A stretch of DNA of 64,000 bases from Bondarzewia mesenterica. Lineage: Eukaryota; Basidiomycota; Agaricomycetes; Russulales; Bondarzewiaceae. Shown here one piece after another: positions 12,801 through 21,557 of this stretch. The notes under the pieces were generated by a model that saw only the letters and a program-made list of their open reading frames with translations, was not told the origin of the DNA and did no database searches. The stretch's first letter is position 1. Each line of letters starts with the position of its first letter. The position numbers and the translations under genes are program-made. The stretch spans positions 1 through 64,000 of the forward strand of contig SGPL01000026.1 in assembly GCA_004802705.1 (NCBI GenBank). The letters run 5' to 3'.

Positions 12801-15154
12801 ATGCCGTCCCCGACCCATCGCCTACGTCTGCAGAATTGTTNAGTGCGAACATTCTCGAACACGATNAAGGCAGTCGGCTCACTCGACCCGTAAGCCATGC
12901 GCTCAGCCCAGACCGGCCGCTCGCCGCAGTCGTAGAAAGCTCGCTTAGCGACATTCGCCACATCAGACGAAAGAGCGGAAATGGTGCCTAGCATCGAAGG
13001 CTCCGANTGCTCGAGAAAGGTGTTTCCGCAAGCCAGAGCGAGCAGCATCGCACAAGTCTGATCGCGTCCGAAACTGTGCGGGTACATGAGCATGTNCGCA
13101 ATTGGCCGAAGAGTTGACCGGCNTACCTGTCGCGAAACTCGATTATAGGCTGAACGTTNCCTTCGGCATGCACTTCCTCTATCACGTCTCTCAGCCAATC
13201 NAGAGCACGCCGCTTCGCCAGAATTGTCAATCCTACATTCGTCAAGATCATAAACTGTCTNGNTGGTTCCAAGAATTGATACGCCAGTTCATTTGTAACA
13301 ACGGGCGTCGGGGTATTTGGAGGTGCAATGGTCGCAGCAAGAGCGNCCTTCGATCGGGGCACAACCGCCATTGCCCACGTCCGCCCCGGAATGGCGAGGA
13401 GGGCTGCGCGCTCGGTCAAGGGCGTCCGCTGTGTTGCAGAGCCCGTGCCATAGGTACTGGACACGTATTGCGGTTGTTGGGCAGGTGCTTGACCCAGTGA
13501 ACCAATTCGNGTCAAATCCGGCGCCATGCACAGAAGGAAATCTGTCCCATCTGTGTCACCCGGTTGTGCCGCTATGGTCAAGCCTGAGGAGTACATAGAG
13601 CGTTCCAAACCGGATACTATGAATGGTCGGGACGTCGGTGCAGGCTGTAAATTTTGGCGGGTGACGTAGTTTACTTGGAAAGGATTGGACTGCTCNTCCG
13701 GATGAAGAAGGTTGGGAGGNGGGAGGCGAACATGGATTAACTGTAGAGGGCGATGACCACGCAGTTCATTACCACCGCCAGAATAGTAGCTGAAAGGTGT
13801 CGACGATGGAGCAAAATAAAGACGGACACCGTTGACGGTGATGGCCATGAGTTGAACACCNGATCGTGACTCGTTCTGCTCGATGACATGCAGCGAGAAG
13901 ACGCGGAACGACTGGGGCGTCAAGGCGGGTGATCCAGGGGCTTTTTCTTGGGCTAGTTTATAGAGATTTTGGATGGTTTGAAAGAGATGAACGGATTTGT
14001 CGCTTTGTGGGAAATATAACGAGATGACACTATTGGCGGTAAGTGTGTAGAACACGTTTCGCGCTCTGTCNGACACCACGGAGACGATGCGGTCTATACG
14101 GGAGTGTAGTAGGGAATCATTGGAGCATAAATAGAGGAAACAGGGATTCATAAAAACTCACCTTCCAAGCTAGGCGTGGAAAANAGGGGAATCAAGTTCT
14201 TCACACCACTGATGGAGTGGTCAATCAACTGAACGCGTTTCCCAAACCATCCCTCCTTCTCCTGATAATGCAGTTCATACAAATGACCGTCCTGAGATCC
14301 AACCATAAATATCCGACCATCTTCCATCCCTGTGACATCTACCATCTCAACTCCACACGATATTGACATGCCAGTATCGTACAAGCCAATCTGCTTGCGG
14401 GTGCGGTTACCGGGAGCAGGAACATCTGTGACAGCAAGTCCAATAAGAAGGACCGTGACTGGCGTACAGATCACAAAGAGATAATTAATCTCGTCAATGA
14501 AGACGCCAGGTTTTGCTTTGACGAGGGCGACGTGGATGATTACGTCTGGTTGATCTGTATATGAACTCAAGTCCTGGCTGAAAGAGACGTCAAGTAGTAG
14601 AACGTGACCATTTGGAGGCGACGCACCCTTCGACATAATCCCACAAAAATAACTTATGATCAATTGAGACCCATACCCTCTCCAGCTCGGGGATAATGCC
14701 CATATGTGATACGACCTCCGTAGCTATTGCGCGTCTGAGTGCCTATATAATGAACATGAATATAATTCCTCACCATTGTAATGCTGCCACAACGATTCTG
14801 GAATGCCAATAAGCTTTCTCTTTTGGAACGGGACGCGAACGTCATCCGAAGATACACTGTACGACGCTGAAGACTGTCCTCCAGCTACATGGCAGACGTC
14901 AGTATCCTGGTCCATACGAGATTATGCCAGTTTAACGTACGAATTGTCAGCATATCCCCCAGATCTGGTATTGTCTGCACATCCTTCGTGAACTGGTCCT
15001 GCAATACTCGGCTCGCGCTCTGAAGAGCAGGTAGATCGAGAGTCGGCGCGGGTTTCGGAGCCGGTTGAAGGTGGCGGAAAGAAATGGCATGGGGGTCAGC
15101 GCTCGTCGACGCCCGCAAAACATTGGAAGGGCCCGAATTTTGAACCAAAGCCAT
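9885..15154 (-). CDS. NUP170: Nucleoporin of the Nup155/Nup170/Nup157 family
   Basis: This is a large inner-ring scaffold nucleoporin of the nuclear pore. The N-terminal part carries the family beta-propeller. Visible phrases are ATEVVSHMGIIPELERVW, SIDHKLFLWDY, IGLYDTGMSISCGVEM, GSQDGHLYELHYQEKEGW and FGKRVQLIDHSISGVKNLI. The C-terminal half is helical and ends in YLRELSKDSAWKATREGYEK. Several introns were placed by frame, including one that splits the propeller at VEG/QDLSSYTDQPD. The start at 15154 (MALVQNSG) begins a low-complexity leader that reaches the conserved part after about 70 residues. About 40 N bases lie between 11150 and 14190, and at some of them (for example near 13096) the frame also changes. 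The middle of the protein therefore cannot be read reliably. The gene is divergent from the RNase III gene across 264 bases. Confidence 0.9.
11150..14190. other. Low-quality sequence patch with many N bases
   Basis: Isolated N bases and short clusters interrupt the NUP170 coding sequence. Around 13096 the reading frame on either side of an N differs by one, so at least some Ns hide insertions or deletions, not just ambiguous bases. Confidence 0.9.
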
Positions 15155-15418
15155 GAAAATGAGCGAGGGGACTGATTAAAGAGCGCGACTATCTGAGAGA
15201 ACAAGGGCCACGATCGCTCACAAAAAGAAAAAGGAAGGCGAGCGTCTAACCCAACAACACGTGTTGGGCGCTGGCCCTAACCTTGTTCTCAGTGCCCAGT
15301 AAGTTAGTAGTTGCCACATTGACAATGTTTTACCCTATGCTTCCCCATTCCAGAGTTTGCGCTTTTTGTCATTGGATACCCCTCATCGTTTCTCGCATCC
15401 CCTTCTAGTTTTATCTTG
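15155..15418. promoter_or_regulatory. Divergent promoter NUP170 / RNase III with a 12-base E-box palindrome
   Basis: The two genes point away from each other across 264 bases. A perfect palindrome CAACACGTGTTG lies at 15255-15266 and contains the E-box core CACGTG. It is roughly central, about 100 bases from the NUP170 start and 150 bases from the other. A bHLH or CBF1-like factor is the obvious candidate binder, but this is inference from the core only. Confidence 0.4.
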
Positions 15419-17052
15419 ATGCCAGTCGGAGCTCCATTCAACGATATCCTCAATTCCGCCATCATCACCATAAGTGATGAAGCTTTCCGTGTAACCCTTC
15501 CCGAGATAGATGGGAACATCTGGTCCGCCATACTTTCTCCAAAGCATGCTCAAGACAGGGCGGAAAACGAACGTCTTGAATTCATAGGAGATGCTGCCAT
15601 GTACCTCTGTATCGGCTTGGAGGTGTTTGAGCGTTACCCAGATGCGACGCCACACTTCCTCACAGTGCGTTTTGAATCTCGCATGCTATCACTTCGTTCT
15701 GACTAAATCATATCTTAGGACATTCGTCAGCCACTTTGTACCAATCTTGTCTTCTCAATGCTTGTTGAGAAGATCGATAAACGTGCTGCAAGGAAAGGTT
15801 CTATTTTGCAGAAGCTTGCCAACCTGAAGCGGCAGGTGCATACGACACAACAGGTTCACGCCAAGGTCTCCAAGGGTGTAGTTAAAGCTGCTGCAGATAT
15901 CTTTGAAATGGCAATTGGAGCTGTTTTTGTAGACAAGGGGCTGGATGCCGTGCGTGCATGGGTCACGAAGACTTACGGCCTGATCATCGCAGAAGCAGCC
16001 AAGGTATGGCACACACGGTGAGTTTTGAAACCACGCATTCAGTGATCAGGTTGTACAATTGTCTCTAGGAAGCCTGCTAACACAAGCGCCGGTAAGAAGA
16101 GGCAGCGTGAAGAATCTGAAAGCCAGGATAGCGTCCGTACCAAGAAGCGCAGGAAGAAATCTCATCCTAACCTACCAGCATCATTGAATCAAAGCGACCC
16201 GACACTCTTTCGTCGTTTCGAATCTCCGGCTCGTGACGATAATGAAAGATTACTCCGACGAAACATCAGTCGGAACCCCACACGCATTATACTCACCCCT
16301 AACCATCGCCTTGATGCATGGCCTTCTTCATCTTCCTTACCGGCGGGTTCCCTTCGTCATGTACCCATCCTCATTGACCTCACCGGTGAAGACGACGACG
16401 ACGACGATACGATGCAGAGAGAAGTTGACGAGCCTAGCAGCTTGAGGTTGGACACTTCTCAAGGCCCTATATGGATCGATCTCACTCTCGAAGACGAGGA
16501 CGATGATCCGCAACCAAGTAGTACCAGTGCTATTCAGGTTACGGATACGTCGTACTCGTCTTGGGATGGTGATGGTGACGGTGGTCGTCGCAGGATTGGC
16601 GCGGGCAAAGATGGCACAGGTATTGTTCACGGCCATTCGGATAATGACATCTGCGAAATAGTAAGTTCCGCTTGTGATGCAATGGTCTAGTCATAAATTC
16701 TCATCTTCCATTTCAATCATGCAGCCAGGATTGCCGTTCTTCCGTCACAATGCGCATACCCCAGTTGGTACGCTGTTGGTGAACAACACTTCTGGCCCGT
16801 CGCATGTTCATTCTGAGGCTGGCAGCAGCGGCTCTACCGGCAATCAGAATATTCCCCCCCGCTTCATCGAACCGCATGCCGCCTTTCTACAAATATGACA
16901 GCGACGATGATCAAATATATGGTGACCAGCGTCTGAGCGGTCGGATAGATGCAAGCACCAGCGACGGTGATGATTCGGAGGTGGAGCAGGCTGTTGATAA
17001 TCTTTCTTTGGATATTGAAGAATGCAACGACCGTGACTCGGCCTTGGACTAG
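15419..17052 (+). CDS. RNase III-domain protein with acidic C-terminal tail bearing two SIM-like motifs
   Basis: Exons are approximately 15419-15664, 15719-16019, 16070-16663 and 16725-17052. The RNase III signature ENERLEFIGDAAM is present, and the second acidic cluster reads ADIFEMAIGAVFVDKG, so both sets of metal-binding acids seem intact. This predicts double-stranded RNA cleavage. No double-stranded RNA-binding domain is visible. Instead the domain is followed by a basic patch (KKRQREESESQDS, KKRRKK; possible nuclear signal) and an acidic, Ser-rich tail with ILIDLTGEDDDDDD and IWIDLTLEDEDDD. In the last exon the frame that reads to 16898 is abruptly replaced at the seven-C run 16854-16860 by a clearly coding acidic frame (FYKYDSDDDQIYGDQ) ending at 17052. 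One base too many or too few there is the simplest explanation. Upstream of 15419 I see no further in-frame exon. Confidence 0.75.
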
Positions 17053-17512
17053 TCTACCTTGCATCTGCACTTGCAATTTTGGCGACAGCGATCTAACCAC
17101 ACACAGCATCAGGCTAGGTGATCTAGCTCAGTACAGATATCATAGCTCCCACAATATATCTCCCTCGTCTCATGTATACCATGTCGTTATCTGTATATTA
17201 TGAATAAGTGGACTCTGTCGAATCCCACATTCGATTGTATTGTTCACTCGTGGCTGAAGATCGAGCATTCCGTTATTCCCTCCAAGTATTCCCAAATCTA
17301 TGTGAATCGTAACTACATAAAGTGAAGTTATCGATCTTTGAAATTTGAACGTTCGGCCACCACATCAAGAATTTCGGCATATTGCCACGTGATGAGACGC
17401 GTTATTCAAAGGCGCATTCGAGGTCTCGCGTTCAACGTGAAGCCTTTGTCTACACATTAATTCTCGAGTGCCTTCTGTCAGCCATTCATCATATACATCT
17501 ATAATAAAAGCT
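17053..17512. promoter_or_regulatory. Upstream region of MAD2 with CACGTG and ACGCGT elements
   Basis: This gap holds the 3' flank of the RNase III gene and the MAD2 promoter. CACGTG (17386-17391) is followed closely by ACGCGT (17397-17402), about 110 bases before the MAD2 ATG. ACGCGT is the MluI cell-cycle box bound by MBF-type factors in fungi, which would suit a mitotic checkpoint gene. Binding is inferred, not shown. Confidence 0.4.
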
Positions 17513-18387
17513 ATGGCACCGACGAGGACGAAGAAGGCGCCCACACGACAGGCCATTACTCTCAAGGGGTCAACGAACCTCGTCACGGAGTTCTTCAAAT
17601 ACGCAGTGAACACGTCCGTCGCCACTCCCTCCGTGTACATTTCAACTTGGGACTCAACTCACATTGTTCAACTCTTCCAGAATACTCTTTCAGAGAGGAG
17701 TATACCCTTCTGATGATTTTCACATGGTCAAGAAGTACGGACAGACGGTTCTGGTCACACAAGATCTCGCGCTAGAGAACTATCTTGAGAAGTGAGCTCG
17801 CTCCGATCTGCACAAACTGAAGTGACTGACGCGATTATGAACCAGGATTTTGAAACAAGTCAATAGTGGGTAGAGGCAGTGCGAGCGTTGTGACAGATAT
17901 CAGATATTGATCGACCTGTCCAGCGTGGCTACTCACTGGCGCGGTCACCCAACTTGTGGTGGCCATAATTTCCAAGGATACGCGGACACCTCTCGAACGT
18001 TGGGTATTCGATATCAACCTCGTACGGCAACCATCGGATGGCAGCTCTGAAGTGTGGGTCCGAATAGGCTTCTGTGTTGACGCATTCGACTGACTGGCGG
18101 GATGCAGGGCGGCACCTGCCAAACCAGAGGCGGAAATCCAAGCAGAAATCCGTTCTATCCTTAAACAGATTGTCTCGACCGTGACGTTCCTGCCCGTGAT
18201 CGATGAGCCGACAGTATTCAACATATTGGCTTACACGTCCGAGTCTGTTGATGTGCCCGCGAACGAGTGGGTTGATACAGACCCGCTGGCCATCGAGGCG
18301 AGCAAAAGTCAACAGGTGAAGCTGAGAAGCTTCAGCACCGATGTGCACCGAATCGAAGCCATGGTTGCTTATCGGTACGATGGGTGA
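17513..18387 (+). CDS. MAD2: Spindle assembly checkpoint protein MAD2 (HORMA domain)
   Basis: This HORMA-domain protein binds MAD1 and CDC20 and restrains the anaphase-promoting complex until kinetochores attach. The frame reads MAPTRTKKAPTRQAITLKG, STNLVTEFFKYAVN, LFQRGVYPSDDFHMVKKYG, ENYLEK, WLLTGAVTQLVVAIISKDT, PLERWVFDINLV, EAEIQAEIRSILKQI and TVTFLPVIDEP. It closes with HRIEAMVAYRYDG. The last part is the mobile safety-belt segment. About 210 residues, the family's normal size. Four introns were placed by frame; the first donor is GTCCGT, which is weak. The ATG at 17513 matches the usual N-terminal length. Confidence 0.93.
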
Positions 18388-18925
18388 GGAGGACAAGGAT
18401 GACAGATCATTTGATAATTTGATTGCACCGACGCAAGGGATGATGGGCTTAGGCTTGGCTCGTGTTTTTGTACTGCTTTTTCTGTGTAATAATTTTGGAA
18501 TCAGACGATGCATAGGCCTGAGCAGTCGAACGGGATGCTGCATACTGAAGGACTGTACATACATGAGGGTTGTCTACGAGCTGACTGCAGTCGCTGTTCT
18601 TATTTAACCTGTACATGGTCGGAACTATATCATCATGGTGTTCCAAACCTTCGAAGGGATTCAAGTTGGGCACGTGACAGGCGGGGATGAATCGGTAACC
18701 ATCGTCATGGGCACCGGCCATAATGGGGAGCAGTTGTGTGCACAAGGCACCGTGTTATAACCATCAATCATCCCCCAAGGAGACCTTTTCGCTTGTAGCT
18801 GGCTGCTCTCCTCTTTCTTTCTTCGTACTCTCTCTTAGTCCTATTCGTCGTCTGGCCGGACCCGGACCTCGCTCTTTCACTCACTTCACAGCTCGTTAGA
18901 AGCATAAGATAGTCGTCGGTGAAAC
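18388..18925. other. Intergenic region between MAD2 and the NADPH oxidase gene
   Basis: It should contain the 3' untranslated part of MAD2 and the promoter and leader of the oxidase gene. The final 150 bases are pyrimidine-rich. No coding frame is supported. Confidence 0.4.
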
Positions 18926-21087
18926 ATGGGTGAAAAATTGGTTCCAGAGGGAGTTTTTGAACGCCAGGCGCCTTGTCTTCAACATACTTTTCTATGGGTC
19001 GCATTTCGCATTCTTTGCCTATGGCTGGTACAGTCAGGTGCGTTCTCCGTCTAACCAGCCTCTTAATTCGCTGACCATCACATTGCTCTTCAGGAAACGA
19101 ATAAGAAGCTCACTGCTCTGAACGGGCTTAAGTTCTCCGTTTGGGTTTCTCGTGGTGCGGGACTTGTTCTAGCTTATGACGGTGGCCTTATCCTCGTTCC
19201 CATGCTCCGCAACGTTATTCGTGTCATCCGTCCTAAACTTGCCTGGGCCTTCCCTGCGGACGAGAACATCTGGTTCCACAGACAGGTCGCGTACTCTATG
19301 GCGTTCTGGGCGATGCTTCACACCACAGCGCACTACGTCAACTTCATCAACGTCGAGCGTACACGTACGTCTCACTCTTTACCTCTCCTCGAACGAGACG
19401 AGAACTGAAGGATTTGGCTGCAGAGGTCCGTCCCGAGAGGGCGCTTGATATCCATTACACCCAAGCTGGTGGCGTTTCAGGCCACTTCATGCTCCTCATC
19501 ATGCTTTTGATGTACACCACGGCCCACCACAAGGTCCGCAACCAGTGTTTTGAGGCGTTTTGGTACACCCACCACCTCGCTTTCTTTTTCATGATTGGTC
19601 TTTATGCCCATGCGACGGGATGCTTCGTACGCGATTCCGCGGATCCTGATTATATCTCAACCTTCCCCTTCTATTCCACCAAACATTGCCTTGGGTATTT
19701 GAGCTGGAGATTCACAATCTGGCCTGGAATTGCGTACTTCGGTGAGCGTACGTACAGGGAGTACCGTGCTAGGAGGGCAACCAGGCTGTCGAAACTTCTC
19801 GTTCACCCCAGTGGTATGTTATTAAAAAAAACACGCCTGTTAGCCTGGTAAGGTAACCTTATACTGCGTATCAGGTGCTATGGAACTACGTATCATCAAA
19901 CCCAGCTTCAAGTACACGTCTGGACAATGGCTTTTCATCCAAGTCCCTGATATCTCGCGATGGCAATGGCACCCCGTACGCTTTAAGTGGAATTTTTCGC
20001 CATCTCTGTAACTCACTTCATGATGTTGTTTTTCGTCAGTTCACGATCACATCAGCTCCCGAGGACCCTTATGTCTCCGTCCACATCCGTCAAGTTGGCG
20101 ACTGGACTCGCGCTCTCGGCGAACGCGTTGGCGCCGGCCCCGAGGTTGTCGCTGCCCTTACCCAGGCCGCAATGAAAGGCGGGGAAAAGGATGAGAAATC
20201 ATCTATGATGGGCGGCACCCGTGGTGACTATGTTGAGCTTGACCCTGCCAGCGCCAGCCGCAGCATGCCCGTTATCCGTATAGATGGACCTTACGGTGCT
20301 CCCGCAGAGGATGTGTTCGACGTCGAGATCGCTGTCCTTATTGGTGCCGGTATTGGTACGTCCTGCTGTCGTTATTAGTTAAGGATTGGTGATTCACGTT
20401 AGGTTTTTTTTCCGTAGGCGTGACTCCTTTCGCTTCCATTTTGAAGCATATTTGGTACCGTCAAAGAAGTGGAAATCTAGGCTCTTTGCGCCGAGTCGAG
20501 TTTTTCTGGGTCTGTCGTGATGCGCCGTCATTTGGTTGGTTCCAGAGTCTGCTCCAGGAAGTCGAGGCTGCACAAGCCGATCGTAAGCGTCCATATCTGT
20601 GATATCTGTCAGCCTTTGACTGACACTGTCTCCATGACACAGCTAACTTCCTCCGTATCAATGTGTACCTCACTCAGAAAATTGGCGAAGACATGCTTTG
20701 GAACATCGCAGTCAACGATGCGGGCGCTGAGTACGACCCCTTGACCCTCCTGCGCACGCGCACTATGTTCGGTCGTCCCGACTGGAAGGCCATTTATGGC
20801 CAGATGCGCCAGGCGATTGAGTCTGGACAGTACATCCCCGGTACCCAGTCACAGCTCAAGACAACCGTCGGTGTAAGTTCGCAGAATTTGACCTTTCGAA
20901 GCGCCAAGTTCTTACTGTTCATCCCAGACCTACTTCTGTGGTCCCAGCGTTCTTGCGAAGGTGATCAAAGAGGCTACCATCGAGCAAACCTGCTCCAACA
21001 TTAATTTCACATTTGCCAAGGCGAGTATCAAAATCCATCGACTGTTTGAGCTTCATCTGACGAACAGCTGTATAGGAACATTTCTGA
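18926..21087 (+). CDS. NOX: Superoxide-generating NADPH oxidase (NoxA/NoxB class)
   Basis: This membrane flavocytochrome passes electrons from NADPH through FAD and two hemes to oxygen. Fungal enzymes of this class act in hyphal differentiation. Six-helix core: VFNILFYGSHFAFFAYGWY, heme-ligand region AFWAMLHTTAHYVNF, and THHLAFFFMIGLYAHATG. The FAD motif HPFTITSAPEDPY spans an intron, the NADPH loop is GAGIGVTPFASILKHIW, and the chain ends in the family C-terminus EHF. No EF hands, so it is not NoxC type. Seven or eight introns; the last (21021-21075) has GC-AG ends. At the start, ATG 18926 is out of frame by one base with VKNWFQREFLNARR. Either one G too many lies in the GGG at 18928-18930 or the true start lies in an unseen upstream exon. 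Everything downstream is clear. Confidence 0.92.
21021..21075 (+). other. GC-AG intron, last intron of the NADPH oxidase gene
   Basis: The exon ends FTFAK with AAG; the intron begins GCGAGT and ends TATAG; the next exon reads GAA CAT TTC TGA, restoring the conserved EHF terminus. No GT donor gives that terminus. GC-AG introns are a known minor class, and the remaining donor positions here match consensus well. Confidence 0.8.
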
Positions 21088-21557
21088 GCTTGCCTGGGTG
21101 ACTCTCTGACCTGCGTCTGTGTCCAAGACCTCTCACTTCTTGTAACCCCTGCATTCGCATTCGACATGCGGTGTATATTAATCGTCGTTTCAAACCATAC
21201 TTTTGCTTGCTGTGGGATCTGAATGGATCTTAGTTTCCTTGTTTTTCCTTTTTGACGGGATGGCTTCTCTAAGTTATGGTTACTTTTTCATCCTCATAGC
21301 AAAATTTTCTATCGCAAAGCATGCGCTGTAACGTACTTGGAGTCTTTGGTCTTCAAGGGGAAAACTATGTGGTAATAAATGTGGCACGTGTGTGAAACGT
21401 AGACGCCACAGACGCGTTTCGGAACTCTCCATTGAATCTCACTGCAGAAGTCGTCGAACTTCGTCTCTAACTTCGACAACTTCTGCAACACGCGTAGTAC
21501 TCGTTCAAACGCGAAGTGGGCTTCACAGCTTGACTGTGACGTATCTACAGTTCTCAC
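21088..21557. other. Intergenic region upstream of the RecQ gene
   Basis: It holds the 3' flank of the oxidase gene and the RecQ promoter. An additional 5' exon of RecQ could lie here: an acceptor-like CTACAG ends at 21550, just before the ATG. I could not find a convincing donor and start. Confidence 0.35.
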
